From Brevundimonas sp. (GTDB lineage Bacteria; Pseudomonadota; Alphaproteobacteria; Caulobacterales; Caulobacteraceae), in contig NZ_JACESA010000013.1 in NCBI RefSeq assembly GCF_013912065.1, positions 1 through 64,000 on the forward strand: a stretch of DNA of 64,000 nt. The letters run 5' to 3'. How positions within the stretch are numbered: the stretch's first letter is position 1; every line of letters begins with the position of its first letter. A program made the position numbers and the translations under genes. Shown here one piece after another: positions 43,153 to 52,613 of the stretch. Below the pieces are notes generated by a model. That model did no database searches. It saw nothing but the letters and a program-made list of their open reading frames with translations, and was not told where the DNA came from.

Positions 43153-44319
43153 ATGACTCGCACCATCCTGCCCCTCGCCATCGTCGCCATCCTGGGCGGC
43201 TGCTCAACCCTGCCGCGCGACGGACCTTCCGGCGCATCGGTCGATGCGGGCGCGACCACGGCTGAAGCCCTGGGCAGCTATGCGCTGGTGCCCCTGACCT
43301 ATGAGGTGACCGAGCGGATGAAGGCGGTGCCGCCTCAGTTCTTCGGCACGCTCGCCGCCGCCTCCAGCGAACAGCCCGCCGACATCATCGGCGAGGGCGA
43401 CACCCTGGCCGTCTCGATCTTCGATCCTTCGGGCGCCCTGTTCGGCGGCACGCTGGGCGGCTCGGCCGCCGCCCGCACCCCGACACTGTCGGGCGGTTCC
43501 CAATCCCTGCCCGGCGTTACCGTGGACCGCAGCGGCTCGGTCGCCGTGCCCTTCGCCGGCCAGGTCCGCGTTTCCGGCCTGACCGCGCCCCAGGCGGCGG
43601 CGGCGATCCGCCGCGCCCTGGCCGGCAAGGTCGCCAATCCTCAGGTTCTGGTCACGATCGCCGACAACGCCTCGAACACGGTCAATGTCTTCGGCGACGT
43701 CCGTCAGCCGGGCCGAGCGCCTCTTGGCGTAAACAGCGACCGTATCCTTGACGTCATCGCGGCGGCGGGCGGCTCGGCGCGCGAAACCGACGATCTGACC
43801 ATCAGCATCCAGCGCGGCGGCCGGACCTATACGGCCCCGATGACCGCCGTGACGACCGAGTTCGGCGAGAACGTCCGCCTGCAACGCGGCGACGTGATCA
43901 ACGTCCAGTACAAGCCCCGCCGCTTCTCGACCTTCGGCGCCCTGAACGCGGTCGCCCAGGTGGACATGCCTGCCGGGCCGATGACCCTGACCGGCGCCAT
44001 GTCCAAGGTCGGCGGACTGAACACCAATACCGCCAACGCCCGGCGCGTGATGGTCTTCCGCTTCGAACGGCCCGAGGTCGCCCAGGCTCTGGGGATCGCC
44101 CAGCCTGCAACGCCGAAGGGGGTGCCGGTGGTCTATCAGCTGGACTTCAACGAGGCCGCCAACGTCTTCGCCGCCACCAACATGCAGATCATGCCGGAAG
44201 ACGTGATCTATGTGCCGCTGGCCGGCGCGGCCGAGGCGCGGAAATTCTTCGAGTTCGTCCAGACCGTGACTCGCGTCGTCTACGACGTGTCGGTGACCAG
44301 CGCCATCAACGTCGACTGA
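43153..44319 (+). CDS. Wza-type outer-membrane polysaccharide export lipoprotein
   Basis: A 388-residue lipoprotein of the polysaccharide export family. The lipobox is LGGC with C17. The poly-export domain follows (YALVPLTYEVTERM, ADIIGEGDTLAVSIFDPSG, VDRSGSVAVPFAGQVRVSGLTAPQAAAAI). Two SLBB-type segments come next (NTVNVFGDVRQPGRAPLGVN and QVDMPAGPMTLTGAMSKVGGL), then MPEDVIYVPL near the end. Such proteins form the outer-membrane exit pore for capsule, exopolysaccharide or holdfast. No Wzc/Wzx/Wzy partner genes are adjacent, so partners must be elsewhere. The next gene starts five bases after the stop. Confidence 0.92.
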   Translation: MTRTILPLAIVAILGGCSTLPRDGPSGASVDAGATTAEALGSYALVPLTYEVTERMKAVPPQFFGTLAAASSEQPADIIGEGDTLAVSIFDPSGALFGGTLGGSAAARTPTLSGGSQSLPGVTVDRSGSVAVPFAGQVRVSGLTAPQAAAAIRRALAGKVANPQVLVTIADNASNTVNVFGDVRQPGRAPLGVNSDRILDVIAAAGGSARETDDLTISIQRGGRTYTAPMTAVTTEFGENVRLQRGDVINVQYKPRRFSTFGALNAVAQVDMPAGPMTLTGAMSKVGGLNTNTANARRVMVFRFERPEVAQALGIAQPATPKGVPVVYQLDFNEAANVFAATNMQIMPEDVIYVPLAGAAEARKFFEFVQTVTRVVYDVSVTSAINVD

Positions 44320-44324
44320 CGACG

Positions 44325-44936
44325 GTGGAGCGCTGGCGCGCCCTGCTGTCGCGTCTGGTCGGACGCGCCAGCGCCCGATCCGGGCACGCCGAGAGCGACA
44401 CAGGGGCGGCGACGCCGTTTGACCGTCCGCCGGATGTCGATATCGCCGAGCCCGGTCCGCTCGATCGGGCGCTCGCCGAAATCGAGGCGGGGGCGCTTGA
44501 GGTCTACGCCAAGGCCGGGCTTCCGACGGAGGCGGGCCATTACCGAAAACCGCCGGACGCGGACCAATGGAGTTTCATCTCCGACCGGATCACGCCCGAG
44601 GCGCGCTTCGCCCTCGCGCTGGAGCATCCCGTGGAGAGGGGCTGGCGGTTCGCGCGGCTTCAGGATCTGGGCGCGCGCTCGGATCGTCCCGACCTGCGCG
44701 CGGCCTCGCGATTGCTGAACGACATCGCCGCGCTCCGCGCCGCCCGGCGCGGGGTCATGACCGAGGATCATCTGTTGGCGGCGATGGAACTGGGCGGCGC
44801 CTGGCGCGCGCTGAGGGATTCGAAGGCGGTCAAGGCGTCGCGCCTCACCTTGACGCCGCCTTCGCCCCCCATCCCACCGGCGGCGACGTCCAAAAAGCCC
44901 CGTGCGAAACGCGACAAGACGAACGCGCCACGCTAG
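44325..44936 (+). CDS. Hypothetical protein coupled to the export gene
   Basis: A 203-residue protein with a GTG start five bases after the export-lipoprotein stop, so probably part of the same operon. There is no signal peptide or membrane segment. Residues about 45-165 look folded and helical (LDRALAEIEAGALEVYAKAGLPTEAGHYRKPPDADQWSFISDRITPEARFALALEHP). The last 35 residues are Pro/Lys/Arg-rich and probably disordered. I recognise no family. Context suggests a link with polysaccharide production, but nothing in the sequence shows it. Confidence 0.7.
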   Translation: MERWRALLSRLVGRASARSGHAESDTGAATPFDRPPDVDIAEPGPLDRALAEIEAGALEVYAKAGLPTEAGHYRKPPDADQWSFISDRITPEARFALALEHPVERGWRFARLQDLGARSDRPDLRAASRLLNDIAALRAARRGVMTEDHLLAAMELGGAWRALRDSKAVKASRLTLTPPSPPIPPAATSKKPRAKRDKTNAPR

Positions 44937-44968
44937 GAACACCCCTCCCCGGAACGCCAGAGCTTCTC

Positions 44969-45370
44969 ATGACCGACGCCCCCCAGCACCCGCCCGAGAC
45001 ACCTCCGGTCGGGCGCATCATCGCCATGCCGGCGGACACCAATCCAGAGGGCGACATCTTCGGCGGCTGGCTGCTGGCCCAGATGGACGTGGCCGGCGCG
45101 ACCCCGGCCTTCGAACTGGCCCAGGGACGGTGCGCCACCGTGGCCCTGGACGGCATGGTCTTCCACCAGCCGGTCGCCGTCGGCGACGAGGTCAGCATCT
45201 ACGCCGAAGTCATCGGCACCGGCCGCACCTCGATCCGCGTCCATGTCGAAGCCTGGAAGCGCGCGCGGGGCCAGCCGCTGACCACCTCGGTCCGCGTGAC
45301 CCAGGGGGTCTTCACCTATGTGGCCATCGACCAGAACCGCAAGCCGCGCCCACTGCCCGGCAAGGCCTGA
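44969..45370 (+). CDS. Acyl-CoA thioesterase (YciA-like hot-dog fold)
   Basis: A 133-residue hot-dog thioesterase hydrolysing acyl-CoAs. The catalytic region NPEGDIFGGWLLAQMDVAGATPAFELA contains the Asn and Asp typical of YciA-type enzymes, and VFHQPVAVGDEVSIYAEVIGTGRTSIRVHVEAW completes the fold. I start it at the ATG at 44969; the frame continues upstream across the end of the previous gene without similarity. Chain-length preference is not predictable. It probably acts as a cytoplasmic hexamer. Confidence 0.92.
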   Translation: MTDAPQHPPETPPVGRIIAMPADTNPEGDIFGGWLLAQMDVAGATPAFELAQGRCATVALDGMVFHQPVAVGDEVSIYAEVIGTGRTSIRVHVEAWKRARGQPLTTSVRVTQGVFTYVAIDQNRKPRPLPGKA

Positions 45371-45442
45371 CCGACCCGTTCAAGTCCGAGTGCGACGGTG
45401 GGAAATCTTGACCTTCCGGCGGGGCGCGACTACGTCCCGCCC

Positions 45443-46021
45443 ATGGCCCTACGTCGCATCCTCACAATCGATATCCCCGCCGACCTGGCGATCCTGAAAC
45501 AGGTCTCCAAGCCTGTCGCGGCCGTGGACGACGCCGTCCGCACCCTGATGGACGACATGCTGGAGACCATGTACGCCGCGCCGGGCATCGGCCTGGCCGC
45601 CGTGCAGGTCGGGGCGCTGGACCGCGTCATCGTCATGGACCTGGGCGATCGCGACGGCACGGTCTGCGAAACCGAGGAAGAAGACACCCCCGAGGCCGCC
45701 GAGGCGCGCAAGAACCCGCGCTTCTTCGCCAACCCCGAAATCCTGTGGACCTCGGACGAGCTCTACACCTACGAAGAGGGCTGCCTGTCGATCCCCGAGT
45801 ATTTCGACAAGGTGGAACGCCCGGCCCGCGTCCGCATTCGCTATCTTAACCGTGACGGTCAGTCGGTGGAGGAAGAGGCCGAAGGCCTCTACGCCGTCTG
45901 CATCCAGCACGAGATGGACCACCTTAACGGCGTGCTCTTCATCGACCATCTGTCGCGGCTGAAGCGGGATCGCGCCGTGACCAAGGTCAAGAAGGCCGCC
46001 CGCGACAGGATCGCCGCCTGA
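45443..46021 (+). CDS. def: Peptide deformylase
   Basis: A 192-residue metalloenzyme that removes the formyl group from the N-terminus of new proteins. All three motifs are present: [10 protein letters not shown] (residues 48-57), EGCLSIPEY with metal ligand C114, and QHEMDHLNG with H156, E157 and H160. An insertion [16 protein letters not shown] lies between motifs 1 and 2, as I recall from other alphaproteobacterial enzymes. I start it at the ATG at 45443. Its TGA overlaps the ATG of the next small gene by one base. fmt, encoding the opposite activity, lies two genes downstream. Confidence 0.96.
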   Translation: MALRRILTIDIPADLAILKQVSKPVAAVDDAVRTLMDDMLETMYAAPGIGLAAVQVGALDRVIVMDLGDRDGTVCETEEEDTPEAAEARKNPRFFANPEILWTSDELYTYEEGCLSIPEYFDKVERPARVRIRYLNRDGQSVEEEAEGLYAVCIQHEMDHLNGVLFIDHLSRLKRDRAVTKVKKAARDRIAA

Positions 46022-46263
46022 TGACCCAACGCTCCACCCGCCTGCCCCGCCGGGGCCAGTCCCTGGTCATCGACACCAACGGCCGTCGTCGCCTGACCCG
46101 CAGCCAGAAGATCGGCGTCGCCGGGGTCGCGACCCTGGCCGGCGTCGCCCTGCTGGGCGTGGTGGCGGGCCTGTTGCTGGACCGGCTGCTCGATTTCGAC
46201 GACGCCCTGGACGCCGGCGGCGAATGGGACGAGGGCGGCGGCGTCTTCACCCGCTGGCAGTAA
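46021..46263 (+). CDS. Small single-pass membrane protein between def and fmt
   Basis: An 80-residue protein coupled to def by a TGATG overlap. The N-terminal third is basic (TRLPRRGQSLVIDTNGRRRLTRSQK). A single hydrophobic segment follows (IGVAGVATLAGVALLGVVAGLLLDRLL, about residues 31-57), and the C-terminus is acidic (DFDDALDAGGEWDEGGG). The positive-inside rule puts the basic part in the cytoplasm. I know no function. Its place in the deformylase/formyltransferase operon may be only positional. Confidence 0.75.
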   Translation: MTQRSTRLPRRGQSLVIDTNGRRRLTRSQKIGVAGVATLAGVALLGVVAGLLLDRLLDFDDALDAGGEWDEGGGVFTRWQ

Positions 46264-46290
46264 CGGCCGCAAGCCTCTAAAGGCGTGCCC

Positions 46291-47214
46291 ATGCGCCTTG
46301 CCTTCATGGGAACTCCCGACTTCGCCGTACCGTCCCTGGCCGAGCTGATCGCCTCGGGCCACGAGATCGTCGCCGTCTATTCGCAGCCGCCGCGCCCCAG
46401 GGGCCGGGGCCAGAAGCTGACGCCGTCGCCGGTTCACGCCTTCGCCGAGACCATGGGCCTGCCCGTCTTCACGCCCGACAGCATGAAGGCGCCGGACGCC
46501 GTCGCCGCCTTCCAGAGCCTGGATCTCGACGCCGCCTGCGTCGTCGCCTACGGCCAGATCCTGAAAGCCGAAGTGCTGGCGGCGCCCCGGCTGGGCTGTC
46601 TGAACCTGCACGGCTCGCTGCTGCCCCGCTGGCGGGGCGCGGCGCCGATCCAGCGCGCCATCATGGCCGGCGACGCCCAGACCGGGGTCCAGATCATGCA
46701 GATGAGCCTGGGGCTGGACGAAGGCCCCGTCCTGCTGGGCGAACTGATGGACATCCGCCCCGACGACACGGCGGCCAGCCTGTCCGAACGCATGGCCCAT
46801 GTCGGCGCCGGCCTGTGGCCCCGCGCGCTGGCGGCCATCGAGCGCGGCGGCGTGACGCCTACCGAACAGGTGGGCGAACCGACCTATGCGAAGAAGATCA
46901 GCCCCGCCGAGGCGCGCATCGACTGGACCCGTCCGGCGGCCGAGGTGGACGCCCATATTCGCGGCCTGTCCCCCTTCCCCGGCGCCTGGTTCGAAGCCCC
47001 TTCAGACGCCGGCCCGGTGCGGATCAAGGCCCTGCTGTCGGCCCTCGCCGACGGGTCGGGCGCACCCGGCCAGACCCTGGACGACGCCCTGACCGTGGCC
47101 TGCGGAACCGGCGCCGTGCGCCTGATCCGCGTCCAACGCGAAGGCAGGGCGGCGCAGTCGGCCGAGGAGATGCTGCGCGGCTTTCCCCTGCCGGCCGGGA
47201 CCGTCCTAGGCTGA
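46291..47214 (+). CDS. fmt: Methionyl-tRNA formyltransferase
   Basis: A 307-residue enzyme that formylates initiator Met-tRNA using 10-formyltetrahydrofolate. The N-terminal formyltransferase domain contains [19 protein letters not shown], the loop [21 protein letters not shown] and the catalytic [21 protein letters not shown] (Asn, His). The C-terminal tRNA-binding domain begins after [27 protein letters not shown] prefer the ATG at 46291, with AAAGG seven bases upstream, to the GTG at 46285. Its TGA overlaps the truA ATG by one base. Together with def it forms the formylation cycle. Confidence 0.96.
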   Translation: MRLAFMGTPDFAVPSLAELIASGHEIVAVYSQPPRPRGRGQKLTPSPVHAFAETMGLPVFTPDSMKAPDAVAAFQSLDLDAACVVAYGQILKAEVLAAPRLGCLNLHGSLLPRWRGAAPIQRAIMAGDAQTGVQIMQMSLGLDEGPVLLGELMDIRPDDTAASLSERMAHVGAGLWPRALAAIERGGVTPTEQVGEPTYAKKISPAEARIDWTRPAAEVDAHIRGLSPFPGAWFEAPSDAGPVRIKALLSALADGSGAPGQTLDDALTVACGTGAVRLIRVQREGRAAQSAEEMLRGFPLPAGTVLG

Positions 47215-47957
47215 TGCCGCGCTACAAGCTGACCCTCGAATACGACGGCACGGCCTACAACGGCTTCCAGGCCCAGGAGGACCAGCCGACGGTCCAGGGC
47301 GCGGTCGAGGCCGCCATCCTGGCCTTCTCGGGCGAGCCGATCCGCATCGCCGCCGCCGGCCGCACCGACACCGGCGTCCATGCGACGGCCCAGGTGATCC
47401 ATGTCGATCTGGAGCGGGACTGGCCGGTCGAGACGGTGCTGAACGCCCTCAACGCCCATCTGGTGAAACAAGACGTCTGCGTCCTGGCGGCCGAATACGC
47501 GCCCGATCCCGACTGGCATGCGCGCTTCTCCGCCACTGGCCGGGGCTATCTGTACCGGATCCTGAACCGCCGCCCCCAGCCGGTGCTGGAGCGAGACCGG
47601 GTCTGGCACGTCAAGAAGACCCTGGACGCCGAGGCCATGCATCACGCGGCCCAGGTTCTGGTCGGCCATCACGACTTCACCACCTTCCGCGACGTCGGCT
47701 GCCAGTCCAAGTCGCCGGTCAAGACCCTGGACGTGGCCCGCGTCAGCCGGCTGGGCGAGGAGGTGCATCTGGTCTTCCAGGCGCGCAGCTTCCTGCACCG
47801 TCAGGTCCGGTCGATGGCCGGCACCCTGGTCGAGGTGGGTCTGGGCCGCTGGACCGCCCATGACGTCAAGGCGGCGCTGGAGGCGAAGGACCGCGCCCGG
47901 TGCGGCCCCGTCGCCCCCTCGGTGGGGCTCTATCTCAGCGGCGTGCGCTACGACTGA
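47214..47957 (+). CDS. truA: tRNA pseudouridine(38-40) synthase
   Basis: A 247-residue enzyme making pseudouridine at positions 38-40 of the tRNA anticodon arm. The nucleophilic Asp is D52 in AAAGRTDTGVHATAQV. The opening YKLTLEYDGTAYNGFQAQ and the later GYLYRILNRRPQPVLERDRVWHV, HHDFTTFRDVGCQ and FLHRQVRSMAGTLVEVGLG are classical. It overlaps fmt by one base and converges on asd, with 17 bases between the stops. Confidence 0.96.
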   Translation: MPRYKLTLEYDGTAYNGFQAQEDQPTVQGAVEAAILAFSGEPIRIAAAGRTDTGVHATAQVIHVDLERDWPVETVLNALNAHLVKQDVCVLAAEYAPDPDWHARFSATGRGYLYRILNRRPQPVLERDRVWHVKKTLDAEAMHHAAQVLVGHHDFTTFRDVGCQSKSPVKTLDVARVSRLGEEVHLVFQARSFLHRQVRSMAGTLVEVGLGRWTAHDVKAALEAKDRARCGPVAPSVGLYLSGVRYD

Positions 47958-47974
47958 ACCCGCCTGCGGTCCGG

Positions 47975-49018
<1,044 letters not shown>

Positions 49019-49341
49019 TCAGGCGTCTCCTGGAAGGATGGAGGCGCGGGGTTCAGCCGGATCGACCGCCCCGCGCATCGGCGGGGCTCGGGATCGGGGG
49101 TCGGCGCTTCAGACCTTGCGCACACCCGAAACCGCCCCGCCGAAGCCGGTGGTTTTCGAGGTAATCGCTTTGGTCAGGGCGCGGGTCACGGCGACGCTCT
49201 CTAAGGGCAAGGATCGGTCGTGTAAACAGGCTTTTGGAGACAAGACCGGCGCGACCCTCGGTTTTGGCGGCTCGACACGCAACAATCCGTCGCCCCCGCT
49301 CCTGACGCCATAAGGCGGCGGCTGTCCGGCCGGACGGTCGG

Positions 49342-49539
49342 TTGACAAGCCTTGTCAAGTGACGCGGTGCGGCGGGAGATTTCAGACGGCGCCGCGAAAA
49401 AACAGCGTCTGAATAGTCTGAATTGTCTGAAATCGGGGCGGGGCGAAATTGAACTGCACCCTCGAAAACAGTGCAGTGTGCAATATAGTGCATCGAACGG
49501 ACCTCCCTTCGAGTTCGAGGGGCGGGATTATAATCCCGC
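49342..49539. promoter_or_regulatory. Palindrome and direct-repeat array upstream of an orphan gene
   Basis: The 675-base gap 49019-49693 holds no clear gene but has dense short symmetry. Elements are a 17-base palindrome TTGACAAG-C-CTTGTCAA (49342-49358); TTCAGAC at 49381 followed by three direct GTCTGAA copies of period nine at 49407, 49416 and 49425; ACTGCAC (49453-49459) inverted at GTGCAGT (49471-49477); and an 18-base perfect palindrome GCGGGATTATAATCCCGC (49522-49539). These look like operator sites for one or more regulators. Which gene they control is unknown. From 49019 to about 49330 I see nothing definite. Confidence 0.6.
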
Positions 49540-49644
49540 TGGAAACCGTGGGTGGTTAGAGGCCGAATCTTTCAGTCAGGCGGTTGTTTTGCCGACGGAA
49601 TATTTTCGGAATTAGGATGGCTGGCTGCCCAAGCAGACCTACCC

Positions 49645-49669
49645 AACGTCCGCAACGGGTGGGAAGCGG
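49645..49669 (+). repeat. GTCCGC-type repeat, left copy
   Basis: AACGTCCGCAACGGGTGGGAAGC lies 25 bases before the orphan gene and resembles the copy that starts at its stop codon (50124). The shared part is GTCCGC-x-ACGGGT-x-GAAGC. It recalls dispersed GTCCGC...GCGGAC intergenic repeats of alphaproteobacteria. Confidence 0.5.
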
Positions 49670-49693
49670 TCCTATCGCGGGTTACGATGCGAG

Positions 49694-50125
49694 ATGGTAG
49701 AAGATCAGATTTCGGTTCAGCGATTAATGGATCGCTTCCGCGATGCGTCGAAGGACATCTTCGACCGCCACTTCGATGACGAGTTCGTCGCGGACCGCTT
49801 TGGATGGGTTCAGGACGCCATGTTCCTGGTCATGGTACTCAACTACTTCGATTTATCTGCGAAGAAGGAAGTCTACCCGGAGCTTGCCATCGCGCCAGAG
49901 GACGGTGCGAAGGTGGCCGTCCAGGCTGACAGTAGGCTTGCAGCACTCACGGAGGGTGATGTCCTTCACTACCGCTACTGTTTCGACGAGAAGCAAGACA
50001 GCTACGATATGGCCTTCGTCGTCGCGACGGTCGTGCAGGCATCTGACACTGAGCTTATCGGTCACGACGTAGCATTGAGCTATTCAGACTGCCGATTTGT
50101 CGGGTCTGTCGATCTCACGGACTAA
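49694..50125 (+). CDS. Orphan hypothetical protein in a lower-GC patch
   Basis: A 143-residue acidic protein of no family that I recognise. The composition is protein-like and mixed alpha/beta (SVQRLMDRFRDASKDIFDRHFDDEF, FGWVQDAMFLVMVLNYFDL, GDVLHYRYCFDEKQDSYDMAFVVATVVQ). There is no signal peptide or membrane segment. Third-position GC is visibly lower than in neighbouring genes, which suggests recent acquisition. The ribosome-binding site is weak (GCGAG). It is bracketed by two related GTCCGC-type repeats and preceded by an array of palindromes. It could be a cargo gene of a small mobile cassette or a relic. Confidence 0.6.
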   Translation: MVEDQISVQRLMDRFRDASKDIFDRHFDDEFVADRFGWVQDAMFLVMVLNYFDLSAKKEVYPELAIAPEDGAKVAVQADSRLAALTEGDVLHYRYCFDEKQDSYDMAFVVATVVQASDTELIGHDVALSYSDCRFVGSVDLTD

Positions 50126-50145
50126 TGTCCGCGACGGGTCGAAGC
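50124..50145 (+). repeat. GTCCGC-type repeat, right copy
   Basis: AATGTCCGCGACGGGTCGAAGC begins on the stop codon of the orphan gene and matches the left copy at 49645 in about 18 of 22 positions. A further GGAAAGCAGACGTTC at about 50163-50177 resembles the other arm of such repeats. Confidence 0.5.
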
Positions 50146-50253
50146 ATGACTTGAACCTCGGGCCGGAAAGCAGACGTTCAGATCGACTCCGCCGGCCGCC
50201 GTCGTTCTCGACCTGTGGCGAAGATCCAACCCCGCGCGTCCACGGGACAGCCC

Positions 50254-50697
50254 TTACAAATCCAGATGCAGGAACTGGCTGAATTCGTTCGCCTCGTACC
50301 CGGCGAAGGGTCCGCCGTCGATGAAGCCGCGCCGGCGGTACAGGACCAGGGCCGGTTCGAAGGCGTCGCCGCGGCCGGTTTCAAGGCTCAGGCGTTTGGC
50401 GCCCGCCGTCCGTGCGCTGTCGATGATCTGTTCCAGCAGCACCACCGCCACGCCGCGCCGCAGGTGGTCGGGGTGGGTCCGCATCGACTTCACCTCGGCC
50501 TGATCGGCGTCGATCAGTTTCAGCGCCCCTATGCCGGCCAGGGCTTCGCCGTCCCAGGCGCTCCACACCGTCACGTTCGGCTGAAGCAGGCCGGTCAGGT
50601 TCAGGGCGTTGACGTGGCAGGCCGGGGAGTTGGCGTGCATGCCCTGCAGATGGAAGGCCAGCAGGGCGCGAACCGCCTCCCCGCTGAGGTCATCCAC
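50254..50697 (-). CDS. GNAT family N-acetyltransferase (PhnO-like)
   Basis: An acetyltransferase of about 147 residues. The acetyl-CoA-binding motif is VKSMRTHPDHLRRGVAVVLLEQIIDSARTAGAKRLSLETG and the C-terminal part is VLYRRRGFIDGGPFAGY. The start is uncertain: the GTG at 50697 is used, but the frame stays open upstream into the end of fabB and family members often begin a few residues earlier. The substrate is unknown. It is downstream of fabB on the same strand, with about 20 bases between, so it may be co-transcribed with the fabA-fabB pair. Confidence 0.82.
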   Translation of the reverse strand: MDDLSGEAVRALLAFHLQGMHANSPACHVNALNLTGLLQPNVTVWSAWDGEALAGIGALKLIDADQAEVKSMRTHPDHLRRGVAVVLLEQIIDSARTAGAKRLSLETGRGDAFEPALVLYRRRGFIDGGPFAGYEANEFSQFLHLDL

Positions 50698-50716
50698 CCG
50701 CAGGGCGAACAGGGGC

Positions 50717-51934
50717 TCAGACCTTGGACAGGATCAGCGTGCCGTTGGTGCCGCCGAAGCCGAAGCTGTTGGACATGACATGGGTCAGTTCGCCCTCGTG
50801 GCGCGCCCGCAGGATGGGCATGCCCTCGAAGGCCGGATCCAGGGTCTCGATATGGGCGCTCTCGGCCGCGAAGCCGTTTTGCATCATCAAGAGGCAGTAG
50901 ATGGCCTCCTGCGCGCCGGCCGCCCCAAGGCTGTGGCCCGTCAGCGACTTGGTCGAGGAGATCATCGGCATCTGGTCGCCGAAGACGGCGCGAACCGCCT
51001 CCATCTCCTTGGAATCGCCGACCGGGGTCGAGGTGCCGTGCGGGTTCAGATAGTCGATCCGGGGATTGCCGGCCTGTTCAAGCGCGATCTTCATGCAGCG
51101 CTGGGCGCCCTCGCCCGAGGGGGCGACCATGTCATAGCCGTCGGCGTTGGCGCCATAGCCGGTGACTTCGGCATAGATGGTCGCGCCGCGCGCCTTGGCC
51201 CGCTCATATTCCTCAAGCACCACGATGCCGGCGCCGCCGGCGATGACGAAGCCGTCGCGGGCCACGTCATAGGCGCGCGAGGCGACCGAGGGCGTTTCGT
51301 TGAAGTCCGACGACATGGCGCCCATGGCGTCGAACATGTTCGACATGGACCAGTCGATGTCCTCGCAACCGCCGGCGAAGACCACGTCCTGCTTGCCCCA
51401 CTGGATCTGTTCGACCCCGGCGCCGATGCAATGGGCGCTGGTGGCGCAGGCCGAGCTGATCGAATAGTTGACGCCGCGCATCTGGAACCAGGTCGACAGC
51501 ACGGCCGAGGGGCCGGAGGCCATGGCCTTGGGCACGGCGAACGGGCCGATGCGCTTGGGCGAATTCTTCTCGATGGTGGTGGCGGCGGCGCCCAGGATCA
51601 CCTGGGTCGAGGGGCCGCCCTCGCCGACGATCAGGCCGATGCGGTCGTCCTTGATCTCGTCCGCGCTCATGCCCGACGACTTCAGCGCCTCTTCGAAGGC
51701 GATATGCGCCCAGGCCGTGCCGTTGGCCAGGAAGCGGGCGGCGCGACGGTCGACCAGTTCCTCCCACGGGCCGATCTTGGGCGGGGCCCAGACCTGGCTG
51801 CGGAAGCCGTATTTGGCGTGATCCGGCGCATGGACGACGCCCGAACGGGCTTCGCGCAGGGACTGGGTCACCTCTTCGGCGCCGTGGCCGATGGAAGAGA
51901 CGATGCCCAGGCCGGTGACGACGACACGACGCAT
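50717..51934 (-). CDS. fabB: 3-oxoacyl-ACP synthase I
   Basis: A 405-residue condensing enzyme that extends acyl-ACP and is required for unsaturated fatty acids. The nucleophile is C163 ([14 protein letters not shown]), and the two catalytic histidines are in [13 protein letters not shown] and [26 protein letters not shown] ends the protein. I start it at the ATG at 51934, preceded by AAGGAA. It lies 64 bases after fabA on the same strand, the classical fabA-fabB pairing that branches the pathway towards unsaturated chains. Confidence 0.96.
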   Translation of the reverse strand: MRRVVVTGLGIVSSIGHGAEEVTQSLREARSGVVHAPDHAKYGFRSQVWAPPKIGPWEELVDRRAARFLANGTAWAHIAFEEALKSSGMSADEIKDDRIGLIVGEGGPSTQVILGAAATTIEKNSPKRIGPFAVPKAMASGPSAVLSTWFQMRGVNYSISSACATSAHCIGAGVEQIQWGKQDVVFAGGCEDIDWSMSNMFDAMGAMSSDFNETPSVASRAYDVARDGFVIAGGAGIVVLEEYERAKARGATIYAEVTGYGANADGYDMVAPSGEGAQRCMKIALEQAGNPRIDYLNPHGTSTPVGDSKEMEAVRAVFGDQMPMISSTKSLTGHSLGAAGAQEAIYCLLMMQNGFAAESAHIETLDPAFEGMPILRARHEGELTHVMSNSFGFGGTNGTLILSKV

Positions 51935-51998
51935 GGTGTTTCCTTCTACTGCTTCCTGGCCCGGAGGCCTTCCGCGCTGTCCGCGGTTATATAGGGGT

Positions 51999-52535
51999 TT
52001 AGCCGCCCGCCTGCTCGTCCTTGGCGGCGCCAAAGAGTCCCACCCGCATATCATTGCAGGTGTAGATGACCTCGCCGTCGGCCTCCAGCACGCCGTCGGC
52101 TATGCCCATGACCAGTTTGCGGTTGATGACGCGCTTCAGGTTGATCTTGTAGACCACCTTCTTGATGTCCGGCGTGACCTGGCCGGTGAACTTGACCTCG
52201 CCGACGCCCAGGGCGCGGCCGCGACCGGGTCCGCCGATCCAGCCCAGATAGAAGCCGACCAGCTGCCACATGGCGTCCAGGCCCAGGCAGCCCGGCATGA
52301 CGGGGTCGCCGATGAAGTGGCACTGGAAGAACCAGAGCTCGGGATTGATGTCCAGTTCCGCCTCGACATAGCCCTTGCCGTGCGCGCCGCCGTCCGAGTT
52401 GATCGTGGTGATCCGGTCGAACATCAGCATCGGCGGGGCGGGCAGTTGGGCGTTGCCGGGACCGAACAGTTCGCCGCGCCCGGAGGCGAGAAGGGCCTCG
52501 TGGTCGAACGACGCGGGGTATTGGGACTGGGTCAA
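51999..52535 (-). CDS. fabA: 3-hydroxydecanoyl-ACP dehydratase/isomerase
   Basis: A 178-residue enzyme that dehydrates 3-hydroxydecanoyl-ACP and isomerises the trans-2 product to cis-3, starting unsaturated fatty acid synthesis. The catalytic H73 ([15 protein letters not shown]) and D87 (LGLDAMWQL) are in the right context, with [14 protein letters not shown] and [15 protein letters not shown] further on. I choose the TTG at 52535 with GGAAC upstream, since homology begins soon after ([15 protein letters not shown]). A GTG at 52574 would add 13 unlikely residues. It is upstream of fabB. Confidence 0.95.
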   Translation of the reverse strand: MTQSQYPASFDHEALLASGRGELFGPGNAQLPAPPMLMFDRITTINSDGGAHGKGYVEAELDINPELWFFQCHFIGDPVMPGCLGLDAMWQLVGFYLGWIGGPGRGRALGVGEVKFTGQVTPDIKKVVYKINLKRVINRKLVMGIADGVLEADGEVIYTCNDMRVGLFGAAKDEQAGG

Positions 52536-52613
52536 GGCGGTTCCGTTGCGACTGCTGTTGCGTGCGGGGTACACGACCGCGCCGTTTCGCTCAACACCAG
52601 GGCTTGGGCTGCG

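Noticed and set aside
49407-49431. Possible CRISPR-like array from three GTCTGAA units
   Set aside because: The unit is seven bases with two-base spacers and no cas genes are in the window; it fits an operator array instead.
49352-49615. Plus-strand frame of 87 codons in the palindrome array
   Set aside because: It covers the direct repeats and palindromes, has no ribosome-binding site and no recognisable fold.
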